A stretch of DNA of 64,000 bases from Clostridiales bacterium (GCA_004555205.1 SFIY01000002.1:1-64000); one strand, 5' to 3'. Positions 53,293-62,167 are shown, counted from the first letter of the stretch. The notes: generated by a model not told the origin, from the sequence alone. Made by a program: numbers and translations.

Positions 53293-53615
53293 GTTGAGGC
53301 ACGCTTCTTCCCGTCGCGCACCAGCTCGATTTTGCGCTTGTCCTTGTTGTGCTGCATACGGTACAGCACGAACTTGCTGCCGATGACCTGCACCACCTCG
53401 CAGCGTGCCGCCACGGCCAGCTCCTCGGCGGCCTCACGGGCGGTATACATGCTGTTTTCCAGCACCCGGCCCTTAATCAGCTCCCGGGCCTCCAGCGCGT
53501 CGTCCACCTGCTTGACGAGGTTGTCGCCGATGCCGTCCTTACCCACATGCACGATGGTATCCAGCGTGGAGGCAAGGCCGCGCAGTTGTGCTCTTTGTTT
53601 GCTTGTCAGTTCCAT
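53289..53615 (-). CDS. yhbY: YhbY family CRM-domain RNA-binding protein
   Basis: 108 residues. LTSKQRAQLRGLASTLDTIV, HVGKDGIGDNLVKQVDDALE and ARELIKGRVLENS are the CRM domain, which binds 23S rRNA precursors in 50S assembly. The end is basic. It sits 1 bp after rdgB and overlaps nadD-yqeK by 4 bp. Confidence 0.94.
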   Translation of the reverse strand: MELTSKQRAQLRGLASTLDTIVHVGKDGIGDNLVKQVDDALEARELIKGRVLENSMYTAREAAEELAVAARCEVVQVIGSKFVLYRMQHNKDKRKIELVRDGKKRAST

Positions 53616-53616
53616 A

Positions 53617-54207
53617 TCAGTTCTTCTCCATATAGTGTTTCAGTTCCGCCGCGAAAGCGCGCAGGGCGTTGCCGCGATGGGAAATGGCGTTCTTTTCCTC
53701 CGCCGTCAACTGGGCAAAGGTCTTGCGCAGGCTCGGCACATTGAAAATCGGGTCGTAGCCGAAGCCGCCCTCGCCGCGAGGGGCAAAGGCGATGGTGCCG
53801 TGACAGTCGCCGTCGGCCTGTAGCACCTCCCCGCCCGGGAAGCAGCAGACGATGGAGGTGTGGAAATGCGCCGCGCGGTCGGTAGCGCCGCGCATATTCT
53901 GCAGCAGCAGCGTATAGCGCGCCTTATCGTCGGCAAGTCCGCCGTAACGGGCGGAGTAGATGCCGGGTGCGCCGTTGAGCCAGTCCACGCACAGGCCGCT
54001 GTCGTCTGCGATGGCGGGCAGGCCGCTGGCCTCCATGACGGCCCTGGCCTTGATGAGGGCGTTCTCGGCAAAGGTATCGCCGGTTTCCTCCGGCTCCAGA
54101 GCCAACCCCAAGTCGGACTGCAGCACCACTTCCACGCCCAGCTCGCCCAGAATCTTCTGCATTTCCGCCAGTTTGCCACGGTTATGGGATGCCAATACAA
54201 ATTTCAT
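53617..54207 (-). CDS. rdgB: XTP/dITP diphosphatase (RdgB/HAM1)
   Basis: 196 residues, normal length. FVLASHNRGKLAEMQKILGE, DTFAENALIKARAVMEASGL, AIADDSGLCVDWLNGAPGIY, GEGGFGYDPIFNVPSLRKTF and ISHRGNALRAF are the canonical motifs. It removes deaminated purine nucleotides such as ITP and XTP. Lies 9 bp after nothing of its pathway, but directly between the zinc-ribbon gene and yhbY in the smc operon. Confidence 0.95.
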   Translation of the reverse strand: MKFVLASHNRGKLAEMQKILGELGVEVVLQSDLGLALEPEETGDTFAENALIKARAVMEASGLPAIADDSGLCVDWLNGAPGIYSARYGGLADDKARYTLLLQNMRGATDRAAHFHTSIVCCFPGGEVLQADGDCHGTIAFAPRGEGGFGYDPIFNVPSLRKTFAQLTAEEKNAISHRGNALRAFAAELKHYMEKN

Positions 54208-54210
54208 TTT

Positions 54211-54564
54211 TCAAACCTCCCACGGGTCTTTTGTTTTCCGTTTCTGTTTCTCTCTTTCGTCCTTGTCCGCCGTGAAATCTGCTTTTTTCTTTTTTATTTC
54301 TCCGCTTGTACGGTTCATCAAGCCTTTCAGCTTGTTTTTCACGGCGTCAAGCGGCGCTTCCACCTCAGGGACGGGCATGATGAGTATGCGGCAGTCGGGG
54401 CAGAAATCGCTTTCCAGCTCCGCGCCGTCCCAGCCTAATTTGCACAGACGGACTCTGTCCCACATGGCGCGGTTGGTATCGCCGTTGTCATGCCGCCACT
54501 CCAGGGCCTGCCCGGTAAAAATCGCGCCCTTCTGCATTTCCTTCCCACAATACGGACAGTTCAT
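54211..54564 (-). CDS. small zinc-ribbon protein (PF20097-like)
   Basis: 117 residues. The N-terminal MNCPYCGKEMQKGAIFTG and the later CPDCRILIMPVP give a CxxC...CxxC ribbon. Between them lies LEWRHDNGDTNRAMWDR. The C-terminal 50 residues are lysine-rich and probably disordered (SGEIKKKKADFTADKDERE). Proteins of this shape are common in gut Firmicutes without known function. It overlaps the upstream membrane-protein gene by 4 bp. Confidence 0.75.
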   Translation of the reverse strand: MNCPYCGKEMQKGAIFTGQALEWRHDNGDTNRAMWDRVRLCKLGWDGAELESDFCPDCRILIMPVPEVEAPLDAVKNKLKGLMNRTSGEIKKKKADFTADKDEREKQKRKTKDPWEV

Positions 54565-54839
54565 ACCTTCTCCCTCTCTCTATCCAGCCTGCGGTTACGG
54601 AAGGTCAGCATCAAATCCGTACCGACCAGCAGGATGTCCAAGGCATAAAATGCCAGCACGTACGTAATGTTACCGTCAATCAGCTTGCCGGCCACGCCGA
54701 AAAGATAGCCGATAATAATCATGATTTCAAAAAGCACGCTCTTGCCCTTGGCGGTGCGGGAGCGAAGAGATTTGGCGATGTTGAACGGCCAGGAAAGGCC
54801 GAAACACACCAGCATCATCATTTCATAAACCTGTACCAT
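54561..54839 (-). CDS. three-helix membrane protein, SemiSWEET/PQ-loop-like
   Basis: 92 residues from the ATG at 54839 (the longer open frame overlaps rph). Three hydrophobic segments: EMMMLVCFGLSWPFNIAKSL, SVLFEIMIIIGYLFGVAGKL and ITYVLAFYALDILLVGTDLM. The motif SWPFNIAKSLRSRTAKGKS resembles the Pro-Gln-loop region of half-SWEET transporters, which have this same size. Transport is inference; no substrate can be named. Placed 10 bp after rph in the smc operon. Confidence 0.7.
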   Translation of the reverse strand: MVQVYEMMMLVCFGLSWPFNIAKSLRSRTAKGKSVLFEIMIIIGYLFGVAGKLIDGNITYVLAFYALDILLVGTDLMLTFRNRRLDREREKV

Positions 54840-54849
54840 AAGTTGTCTC

Positions 54850-55572
54850 TTATCTGATATGCCCCAAAATTTCCTTCTGCTTACGGATGAGTTCCCGGTT
54901 GCCCTTGGCGCACAGCTCCACAAGCTCCTGCTGCTCGCGCAGGGTGAAGCTGCGGCCCTCGCCGGTGCCCTGGATTTCGATGATCTCGCCCAGCTCGTTC
55001 ATGATGCAGTTCAAATCCACCTGCGCGCGGCTGTCCTCGCTGTACTGCAAGTCCAGCATAGGCGTATCGTCCACAATACCGGCGCTGATACCCGCCACAT
55101 AATGCTTGATGGGACTGCGGCCGATATAGCCCTCGTCCACCAGCTTCTGACAGGCCAGCGCCAAGGCCACGAAGCCGCCGGTAACGGAGGCGGTACGGGT
55201 ACCGCCGTCGCCCTGGATCACATCGCAGTCGACGGTGACGGTGCGCTCGCCCAGCAAAGACAAATCCACGGCGGCGCGCAGACTGCGGCCCACCAGACGC
55301 TGGATCTCGGCGCTGCGGCCGGAGAGCTTCAGCTTATCCACATCCCGGCGAGAGCGCTCACGGTTGGCACGGGGCAGCATGGAGTACTCCGCCGTGACCC
55401 AGCCGTGACCGGGTTTGACATGGGGCGGTGTGCGCTCCTCCACGGAGGCGTTGCACAGCACCACCGTATCGCCGCAGCGAATGAGGACGCTGCCCTCGGC
55501 AAATTTCACAAAGCCGGTGGTCATTTCCACAGGCCGCAGCTCATTGACTTTTCTTCCGTCTGCTCTTGGCAT
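54850..55572 (-). CDS. rph: ribonuclease PH
   Basis: 240 residues from the ATG at 55572, which lies 6 bases after GGAGG; an ATG two codons earlier is too close to that RBS. Motifs: RADGRKVNELRPVEMTTGFV, PGHGWVTAEYSMLPRANRER, GRSLRAAVDLSLLGERTVTV, DCDVIQGDGGTRTASVTGGF. It trims tRNA 3' ends by phosphorolysis. The tRNA-Gln in the window carries an encoded CCA, consistent with exonuclease-type maturation. Gap to ftsY 13 bp. Confidence 0.96.
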   Translation of the reverse strand: MPRADGRKVNELRPVEMTTGFVKFAEGSVLIRCGDTVVLCNASVEERTPPHVKPGHGWVTAEYSMLPRANRERSRRDVDKLKLSGRSAEIQRLVGRSLRAAVDLSLLGERTVTVDCDVIQGDGGTRTASVTGGFVALALACQKLVDEGYIGRSPIKHYVAGISAGIVDDTPMLDLQYSEDSRAQVDLNCIMNELGEIIEIQGTGEGRSFTLREQQELVELCAKGNRELIRKQKEILGHIR

Positions 55573-55585
55573 CTCCATCCTCCTC

Positions 55586-56455
55586 TCAAATCAACGCTTC
55601 CACAAAGGCCTGCGCGTCGAAGGGCTGCAGATCGTCGATCCCCTCGCCCAGACCCACATACTTCACCGGCACCTGCAGCTCACGGGCAATGGCGATGACG
55701 ATACCGCCCTTGGCCGTGCCGTCCAGCTTGGTGAGCACGATACCCGTCAGTCCGGCGGTCTCCTTAAACTGCTTGGCCTGAATAAGGCCGTTTTGGCCGG
55801 TAGTGGCGTCCAGCACCAGCAGCGTTTCCTTGGCGGCGTCGGGGCACTCACGGTCGATGATCTTGCGCAGCTTGCCCAGCTCGTTCATCAGGTTCTGCTT
55901 ATTGTGCAGCCGCCCCGCGGTATCCACCAGCACCACATCCACGCCCCGCGCCTTGGCGGCCTGCAGCGCATCAAACAGCACCGCACCGGGATCGGCGCCC
56001 TCGTGCTGGCGCACAATGTCCACTCCGGCGCGCTCGGCCCAGATCTGCAGCTGGTCGGCTGCGGCAGCGCGGAAGGTATCACCGGCGCACAGCAGCACCT
56101 TTTTCCCCTCCTTGCGGAGCTGATGGGCCATCTTGCCGATGGAGGTGGTCTTGCCCACGCCGTTGACGCCGATGAACAGCACCACGGAGGGCTGGGTGCT
56201 GATGTCCAGCGCCATGTTGTCCATTTCCAGCTTCCTGGCAAGGATCCTGCGCAGGGCGGCCTTGCCCTGCTCGGCGCCCTCCAAGCGCTCGTTATATACC
56301 ACATTGCGCAGTTCCTTTACGGTAGACACGGCCACTTCCATGCCCACGTCCGCCATGATGAGAGATTCCTCCAATTCGTCGAAAAACGCATCGTCCATCA
56401 TCTCCCAGACCATGGTATCGTACCACGCCTTTTTGATCTTGTCGAACAGACCCAT
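55586..56455 (-). CDS. ftsY: signal recognition particle receptor FtsY
   Basis: 289 residues, only the NG domains with a very short N-terminus (MGLFDKIKKAWYDTMVWEMM); the acidic A domain of proteobacteria is absent, as in many Firmicutes. SRP-GTPase motifs: GVNGVGKTTSIGKMAHQL, CAGDTFRAAAADQLQIWAER, LVDTAGRLHNKQNLMNELGK, LTKLDGTAKGGIVIAIA. It docks ribosome-nascent chains at the membrane. 65 bp downstream of smc, the common Gram-positive order. Confidence 0.96.
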   Translation of the reverse strand: MGLFDKIKKAWYDTMVWEMMDDAFFDELEESLIMADVGMEVAVSTVKELRNVVYNERLEGAEQGKAALRRILARKLEMDNMALDISTQPSVVLFIGVNGVGKTTSIGKMAHQLRKEGKKVLLCAGDTFRAAAADQLQIWAERAGVDIVRQHEGADPGAVLFDALQAAKARGVDVVLVDTAGRLHNKQNLMNELGKLRKIIDRECPDAAKETLLVLDATTGQNGLIQAKQFKETAGLTGIVLTKLDGTAKGGIVIAIARELQVPVKYVGLGEGIDDLQPFDAQAFVEALI

Positions 56456-56520
56456 AGATACCTCCTGCTCCCTTCCGCTGCAGCGTCCCCCCGCAGGGTT
56501 TGCCGCCGCAGCGAATTGAT

Positions 56521-59500
56521 TTACTTGATCTTCAGTTCCTTTGCCATATCGTTGAGGTTGATGGTCAGAATCCTGCTGACACCGCGCTCCTGCATGGTCA
56601 CGCCGTAGAGCACATCCGCCTCTTCCATGGTGCCGCGGCGGTGGGTAATGACGATGAACTGCGTCTTACCGGCAATGCGCCGCATATAGCGGGCATAGCG
56701 CACCACATTGGCCTCGTCCAGCGCCGCCTCGATCTCGTCCATGACGCAGAACGGCGTGGGATGCACCTTCAAAATGGCAAAATACAGGGCGATGGCCACA
56801 AAGGCCTTCTCACCGCCGCTGAGCAGCGTAATGGTCTTGAGCTGCTTGCCGGGGGGCTGGACCTTGATCTCAATGCCGCAATTGAGAATATCGTTCTCGT
56901 CCTCCAGCTCCAAACAGGCCTTACCGCCGCCGAACAGCTCCAGGAAGGTCTGCTGGAAGCTCTCGTTCAACAGCGCAAACTGCTCGGCGAAGATCACGGT
57001 CATCTGCTTGGTGATCTCCTCAATAATGCCGGTCAGCTCCTCCTTGGCCTTTTCCACATCCGTGCGCTGCTCGGAGAGGTATGTATAGCGGGTATTCACG
57101 CGCTCAAACTCCTCAATGGCGCCGATATTCGGCGTGCCCAGCGCCTTGATCCCGCGGTTCAGCTCGGCAATGCGGCGGGTGGCCTTGGGTACGCTCTCCA
57201 GTTCCACGCGCTGCTGCAGCGCCTCGCTGTGGCTCAGCTCGTAGTGCTCCCACAGGCGGTCGAGAATCTGCTTTTCCTCCATGGCGCCGTGGCTGCGCTT
57301 CTGCTCCAGCCGGGCCACTTCCCGCTCGCAGTTGAGCAGCGTGTCGTTGCACTCGCGGCTCTCCCTATCGGCGGTGCTGCGCTTTGCCTCCAGCTCCATC
57401 TTCTGCCGGGCCAATCCGCTCAGCGTCTCACGCAGGGCGGCGCCCTGCTGCTGCAGTGCCTCCACCCGGGACCGGCGGGCGGTGATTTCGCTCTTGGCCT
57501 TTTCGATGGCTTCGCGCATTTCCTGCATCAAGCGCTCCTGCTCATCACAGCCGCCGCGCATATCCTCCTGCAACTGTTGCAGGTCGCTGCGGCTGCGCAG
57601 ACTGCTCTCGCGCTCGGCGGCAAGGGCGGAGCGCTCCGCCTTCTTCTCGCTGAGCTGTTCGCTCAAGGCATCGGTGCGGGCGGCAAGGTCGCTCCGGCCG
57701 GCCTGATTTTCCTCGGCCTGTGCGCGAAGCGCGGCGGCCAGCTTCTCCTGCTCGCCGATGGCAGACTGCACCTGCTGCATCCGCTCACTGTCGCTTTGTC
57801 CGCGGCGCTCCAGCGCCTCCCGCTCGTCTTCCATGCTCTGACAGCTTAAACGAAGATTCTCCGTCAGAATATCGTAATGGTTCTGCTTGCCCTCCAGCGT
57901 CAGCACATCGTCCTCGGCTCTGCGCTGCTGCTCCCGGGCCACGTTCAGCTCGTACTCCGCCTTCTGCACCTCACGGGATGCCTCCTCGGCGCGCTCAGCG
58001 GCCTGACGGAGCTTTTCCTGCATACCGCCCAGCTTTCCGCGCAGGGTTTTCAGCTCGTTGGCACGGCTGAGCACACCGGCGCTGCGGTTGACGCTGCCGC
58101 CGGTCATGGAGCCGCCCCGGTTGATGAGCTGGCCGTCCAGCGTAACGATGCGGAAGCGATTCTGGTACTTGCGGGCCATGGCAATGCCGCAGTCCAGGTC
58201 CTCCACCACCACCGTGCGGCCCAGCAGATTCCTGAAAATCCCATCGTATTGGGCATCGTATGTCACCAAACGGCTGGCGATGCCCACAAAGCCGTATTCG
58301 CCGCCTACGCCCTTATCGGTAAGCTCATCGCCGCGGATGGCGCTCATCGGCAGGAAGGTGGCGCGGCCGCCGTCCCGCTTTTTCAAAAAGCCGATGGCGC
58401 TCTTGGCGTCCTCCTCCCGCTCCACCACGATGTTCTGCAGGGCGGCGCCCAGCGCGATCTCCAGTGCCACGGTGTACTTCTCCTGTGCGGTCATAAGGCT
58501 GGCCACCGGGCCGCGCACACCGCGCAGGGCATGGTGCTCCGATGCCTGCATGACGGTTTTGACCGCCTTGGAAAAGCCCTCGTATTCCTTTTCCATCTCG
58601 CCCAGCAGGTGGATGCGGTTTTCCATCGCGCCCACATCCATGGTCAGGCGCATTTTCTCATTCTGCGCTTCCTCGGCGCGCTTCCTGCGGCCGTCCATTT
58701 TCAGGCTGTGGCCTTCAATGATGTTGCCCACGGCCTGGGCTTCCTCGCGGGCGTCATTGAGCGCGCGGCGGTTGTCACGGGACTCCCGGTCGGCCTGCTC
58801 CAGCTTCGCCTGCGTCTGGGCCATATCGCGCTCCAGCGCGCTGCGCCGCTCGGCCATCTCGTGCTGTGACGCCTGCAGGGCGGACAGCTCCGCCCGCAGG
58901 TCGGCGGCGGCATTCATGGCCAGCGTTTCCTTGGCGTGCAGGGCTTGGGACATCTCGTCCGCCGTATGGTGGCTCTCGGCAATGGCACGCATTTCCTCCA
59001 GCAGGGCGGACAGCTCTCCGTCCAGCTTGGCGGTCTGTGCGTCGATTTCGTCCACGCGGGCGCTCAACGCGTCCATCTGGCTTTGCAGATTATCCGCGCG
59101 GTTGGCGCTCTGCGCCATTTCGCTCTCCAAGCGGCGGATGGAGTCCTCATGGTGACTCACATCGGTCTGCAGCACGGCAATGGCGGACTCCTGCTCGGCC
59201 ACGGCGCCGTCCAGCGACGACACCTCACCGCGCAGGCGCTCGGCCTCCACATCGTTTTCCCGCACCGCGTCGGCGCAGCGCTCACTCTCGGCATACACCG
59301 CGTCCAGCGCCGCCTGCGCCCGTTCCTTATCCTCCAGCGCGGCGGTGTAATCGCTCTCCAGCTTCAGCGCGGCGGTTTTCAGATTCTGCAGGTTCTCCAG
59401 CCAAACGGAGATCTCCAGCACACGCAGCTCGTCGCGCAGCACCAGATATTTCTTCGCCGTGGCCGCCTGCTGGCGCAGCGGCTCCACCTGCAGCTCCAGC

Positions 59501-60090
59501 TCCGCGATCTTATCGTTGATGCGCACCAGATTTTCCTCGGTGCGCTGGAGCTTGCGCTCGGATTCCTCCTTGCGGTGGCGGAATTTGGAGATACCTGCCG
59601 CCTCCTCAAAGATCTCCCGGCGGTCGCCGCTCTTGACGGACAATATCTCGTCGATCTTGCCCTGACCGATGATGGAATACCCCTCCCGGCCCATACCGGT
59701 GTCCATAAACAGCTCGTTGACATCCTTCAGGCGCACGGACTGCTTGTTGATGTAATACTCCGATTCACCGCTGCGGTAATAGCGGCGGGTCACCGCCACC
59801 TCCGCCTCGTCCCTGTCGAAGATATGCTCGGTATTGTCAATGACCAGCGTCACCTGCGCAAAGCCCATCTGGCTGCGCTTTTCCGTGCCGCCGAAGATCA
59901 CATCCTCCATCTTGGCGCCGCGGAGCTGGCGGCTGTTCTGCTCGCCCATGACCCAGCGGATGGCATCGGAAATATTGGACTTACCGCTGCCGTTGGGGCC
60001 CACAATGGCGGTGATGTCCTCACCGAAGTTCAATACCGTTTTATCGGGAAAAGACTTAAAGCCTTGGATTTCCAACGCTTTTAAATACAC
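56521..60090 (-). CDS. smc: chromosome segregation protein SMC
   Basis: 1189 residues from the GTG at 60090, chosen because MYLKxLEIQGFKSF is the family start (here VYLKALEIQGFKSFPDKTVL) and GAGGTGA lies 5 bases upstream; the open frame begins seven codons earlier. Walker A IVGPNGSGKSNISDAIRWVM, two long coiled coils at about 160-500 and 670-1010, hinge at about 510-660 (GGRATFLPMSAIRGDELTDK), signature TLLSGGEKAFVAIALYFAIL and Walker B PFCVMDEIEAALDEANVVRY. Condensin core for chromosome compaction; ScpA/ScpB are not in the window. Confidence 0.96.
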   Translation of the reverse strand: MYLKALEIQGFKSFPDKTVLNFGEDITAIVGPNGSGKSNISDAIRWVMGEQNSRQLRGAKMEDVIFGGTEKRSQMGFAQVTLVIDNTEHIFDRDEAEVAVTRRYYRSGESEYYINKQSVRLKDVNELFMDTGMGREGYSIIGQGKIDEILSVKSGDRREIFEEAAGISKFRHRKEESERKLQRTEENLVRINDKIAELELQVEPLRQQAATAKKYLVLRDELRVLEISVWLENLQNLKTAALKLESDYTAALEDKERAQAALDAVYAESERCADAVRENDVEAERLRGEVSSLDGAVAEQESAIAVLQTDVSHHEDSIRRLESEMAQSANRADNLQSQMDALSARVDEIDAQTAKLDGELSALLEEMRAIAESHHTADEMSQALHAKETLAMNAAADLRAELSALQASQHEMAERRSALERDMAQTQAKLEQADRESRDNRRALNDAREEAQAVGNIIEGHSLKMDGRRKRAEEAQNEKMRLTMDVGAMENRIHLLGEMEKEYEGFSKAVKTVMQASEHHALRGVRGPVASLMTAQEKYTVALEIALGAALQNIVVEREEDAKSAIGFLKKRDGGRATFLPMSAIRGDELTDKGVGGEYGFVGIASRLVTYDAQYDGIFRNLLGRTVVVEDLDCGIAMARKYQNRFRIVTLDGQLINRGGSMTGGSVNRSAGVLSRANELKTLRGKLGGMQEKLRQAAERAEEASREVQKAEYELNVAREQQRRAEDDVLTLEGKQNHYDILTENLRLSCQSMEDEREALERRGQSDSERMQQVQSAIGEQEKLAAALRAQAEENQAGRSDLAARTDALSEQLSEKKAERSALAAERESSLRSRSDLQQLQEDMRGGCDEQERLMQEMREAIEKAKSEITARRSRVEALQQQGAALRETLSGLARQKMELEAKRSTADRESRECNDTLLNCEREVARLEQKRSHGAMEEKQILDRLWEHYELSHSEALQQRVELESVPKATRRIAELNRGIKALGTPNIGAIEEFERVNTRYTYLSEQRTDVEKAKEELTGIIEEITKQMTVIFAEQFALLNESFQQTFLELFGGGKACLELEDENDILNCGIEIKVQPPGKQLKTITLLSGGEKAFVAIALYFAILKVHPTPFCVMDEIEAALDEANVVRYARYMRRIAGKTQFIVITHRRGTMEEADVLYGVTMQERGVSRILTINLNDMAKELKIK

Positions 60091-60130
60091 GCGTTTCACC
60101 TCATTCTGCATTGCATACGATAACTAATTT

Positions 60131-60159
60131 AGTATAGCAGGGAAGCACGGGATTTTCAA
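60131..60159 (-). promoter_or_regulatory. promoter of the smc operon
   Basis: Minus-strand TTGAAA (60159-60154), 17-bp spacer, TATACT (60136-60131), 40 bp before smc. Confidence 0.8.
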
Positions 60160-60161
60160 GG

Positions 60162-60196
60162 AAAAAACGGCAGTTTTTGAGTAAAACCGCCGTTTT
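60162..60196 (-). terminator. terminator after the ClpP/TepA-like gene
   Basis: AAAACGGC/GCCGTTTT outer stem with inner GTTTT/AAAAC, then TTCC on the minus strand; it abuts the smc promoter. Confidence 0.82.
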
Positions 60197-60244
60197 ATGA
60201 TTTCAGCAAGAGTAAGGGCTTGCCCTGCAGCGCCTGCAGAGGTG

Positions 60245-60958
60245 TTACGCCTGCTGCTTGCGATGCCCGATCATGTCATACAGGCAGGAGAGCGCATCGC
60301 GCAGCGTGCCGATGCGGTCGATAATGCCCAGCTCCACCGCCTGCTCGCCGTAGACCACGCTGCCCACATCGTTGGCCATGTCGCCGGAGGAGAGCATCAG
60401 CTTGCGGAACTTTTCCTCGCTGATACGGGAATGGCCCGCCACGAACTTAACGATCCGCTCCTGCAGGCGCTCAAAGTAGCGGTAGCTCTGCGGTGCGGCG
60501 ATTACCGTGCCCGACATACGCACGGGATGGATCGTCATGGACGCTGACGGCACGATCATGGTCACCTGCCCCGACACGGCCAAGGGCACGCCGATGGAGT
60601 GGCCGCCGCCCAGCACCAGCGTCACGGTGGGCGTGGTCATACCGGCGATCATCTCGGCAATGCCCAGCCCGGCTTCAATATCGCCGCCTACGGTATTTAG
60701 CAGCAGCAGCAGGCCGTCAATATCGTCCGATTCCTCCAGCGAGGCCAAAAGCGGCATGACATGCTCGTATTTGGTGCTTTTCGTGTTGGGCGGCAGCACC
60801 ATGTGGCCCTCGATCTGGCCGATGATGGTCAGGCAGTGGATGGTGCCGTGCTGATTGGTCACCACCGACGAGCCCATGTCTACGATCTGCTGCTGGGGCG
60901 TGTCACAGTTTTTCTCCTGCTCGTCCACGGTGTTGGTTGGTTTGGTCTGTTCGCTCAT
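60245..60958 (-). CDS. ClpP-fold serine protease (TepA-like)
   Basis: 237 residues from the ATG at 60958 with GGGAGG 7 bases upstream. ClpP/SDH fold: LLLLLNTVGGDIEAGLGIAE, the nucleophile segment LVLGGGHSIGVPLAVSGQVT (Ser in GGHSIG), and the histidine in SASMTIHPVRMSG. The N-terminal 35 residues are polar and not conserved. It resembles TepA (YmfB) of Bacillus, a cytosolic ClpP-like protease near membranes, more than ClpP itself. No Clp ATPase is adjacent. Single-gene unit. Confidence 0.87.
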   Translation of the reverse strand: MSEQTKPTNTVDEQEKNCDTPQQQIVDMGSSVVTNQHGTIHCLTIIGQIEGHMVLPPNTKSTKYEHVMPLLASLEESDDIDGLLLLLNTVGGDIEAGLGIAEMIAGMTTPTVTLVLGGGHSIGVPLAVSGQVTMIVPSASMTIHPVRMSGTVIAAPQSYRYFERLQERIVKFVAGHSRISEEKFRKLMLSSGDMANDVGSVVYGEQAVELGIIDRIGTLRDALSCLYDMIGHRKQQA

Positions 60959-61007
60959 ATACATCCTCCCTTTTTCGTTAGGGTGCGCAGAATGAGCGGA
61001 ATCATGC

Positions 61008-61036
61008 AAAAAAAGAAACGGACAACCGTCCGTTTC
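61008..61036 (-). terminator. terminator after the cysteine-rich gene
   Basis: GAAACGGAC/GTCCGTTTC stem with a 4-base loop, then TTTTTTT on the minus strand. Confidence 0.9.
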
Positions 61037-61040
61037 CCAT

Positions 61041-61337
61041 TTATTTGTTTTTCTTTGCCAGCTCCATCAATTCGGGGTAGCGGCTCATGATATAGCCGTA
61101 GCTGTCCCGCCTGTGGGGCCGCAGACAGCCGCTGCAGTCCTTGACGCCGTTCTCCAGGTACTTGAAATTGCCGCCGCAGCCGCTGCCCAGCGTGTAGAGC
61201 GGACAGTAGCAGAACAGGCAGTTGAAATCCTCCGGATGGTCCGTAGGGTGGCAGGGGAAAAATTCGCACTTAACGTGCTGGGTGAAGGAATAGCAGCACT
61301 CCTCCGGCTTTTTTTCAAATACGCTTTTCTTTGCCAT
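61041..61337 (-). CDS. cysteine-rich small domain protein
   Basis: 98 residues from the ATG at 61337, 8 bases after GGAGG (an ATG two codons earlier is too close). Ten cysteines, including CYSFTQHVKCEFFPCHPTD, FNCLFCYCPLYTLGSGCGG and DCSGCLRPHRRDSYGY, match the cysteine-rich small domain (PF04071-like), presumed to bind metal; relatives are often near cobalamin or metal genes, none of which is here. Not in one unit with the Ech-like genes: the terminator at 61403-61436 lies between. Confidence 0.85.
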   Translation of the reverse strand: MAKKSVFEKKPEECCYSFTQHVKCEFFPCHPTDHPEDFNCLFCYCPLYTLGSGCGGNFKYLENGVKDCSGCLRPHRRDSYGYIMSRYPELMELAKKNK

Positions 61338-61402
61338 GGTCATATCCTCCCTGTCGGTTCTGTGGAAATGATAGCAGAGTTATGCCGTCTTGTCAAATGG
61401 GC

Positions 61403-61436
61403 AAAAAAATCCCCTTGACGCGTCAAGGGGATTTTT
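61403..61436 (-). terminator. terminator of the Ech-like operon
   Basis: AATCCCCTTGACG/CGTCAAGGGGATT perfect stem, with T runs on the minus strand (TTTTTTTGC). Confidence 0.93.
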
Positions 61437-61441
61437 ATCGT

Positions 61442-62167
61442 TTACAGCTTCAGGCACTTCTTGGGGCATTTGCTGACGCACTTGCCGCACAGTACGCACT
61501 TGTCGGTGTCCACCGTCCAGCTCTTGTTGGGCCGGTCGACGGTGATGGCCTCCTCGGGGCAGTTCTTGGCGCACAGGCCGCAGAATACGCAGCCCTCGCC
61601 GCACTTCACCTGAGGCATTTGGAAGCTCAGGCACTTCTTCGGGCATTTGCTGACGCACTTGCCGCACTTGATGCACTTGTCCTCGTCCACCGTCCAGCTC
61701 TTGTTGGGCCGGTCGACGGTGATGGCCTCCTCGGGGCAGTTCTTGGCGCACAGGCCGCAGAACACGCAGTCGTCGCTTATGCCCGGCAGACCGGCCGGCA
61801 TCGCCTTGAAATAGGTTTCCTCCGTCACCAGCTCCTCGGCCCTGCCCACCATCTCATAGTCACCGGTCAGCGTAATGGCCTTCTCCGAGCAGAAGTCCTG
61901 GCACATGGCGCAGAAGGTGCAGCTTGTCAGATCGAAACGGTAGGTGATCTGCTTGCCGCCCTCCACCGGCTCCTCCGTGCGTGTGATGGCGCCGGGAGAG
62001 CAGACCTTCATGCACATGCCGCAGTTGACGCATTTCGTGCTGTCATAGGCGATACGGCCGCGATAGTGGGCGGCGGCTTCCTTCTTGACCACGGGATACA
62101 TATCGCAGGACGTTTTCTTGGTCAGGTTGCCCAGAGCATACTTCAGATAAGGGAAAGAAAAGCTCAT
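61442..62167 (-). CDS. EchF/NuoI-like subunit extended by a four-cluster polyferredoxin tail
   Basis: 241 residues. Residues 1-120 are the standard Ech/NuoI ferredoxin subunit (SFPYLKYALGNLTKKTSCDM, HYRGRIAYDSTKCVNCGMC) with two [4Fe-4S] motifs, CVNCGMCMKVC and CTFCAMCQDFC. Residues about 131-241 add four more: CVFCGLCAKNC and CIKCGKCVSKC, then the same pair again, CVFCGLCAKNC and CVLCGKCVSKC. The two pairs are a tandem duplication also visible in the DNA. Six clusters in total should form an electron wire from a ferredoxin to the complex. Overlaps the NuoB-like gene by 4 bp and ends the operon. Confidence 0.9.
   Translation of the reverse strand: MSFSFPYLKYALGNLTKKTSCDMYPVVKKEAAAHYRGRIAYDSTKCVNCGMCMKVCSPGAITRTEEPVEGGKQITYRFDLTSCTFCAMCQDFCSEKAITLTGDYEMVGRAEELVTEETYFKAMPAGLPGISDDCVFCGLCAKNCPEEAITVDRPNKSWTVDEDKCIKCGKCVSKCPKKCLSFQMPQVKCGEGCVFCGLCAKNCPEEAITVDRPNKSWTVDTDKCVLCGKCVSKCPKKCLKL
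61451..61768. repeat. tandem intragenic duplication, 141-bp copies at 177-bp offset
   Basis: 61451-61591 and 61628-61768 align without gaps; by eye about nine bases differ. The offset of 177 bp equals 59 codons, so the reading frame is kept. Confidence 0.9.

Noticed and set aside
61451..61768. Possible CRISPR-like or mobile repeat
   Set aside because: Only two long in-frame copies inside a coding gene; no spacers. No CRISPR array was seen in the window.
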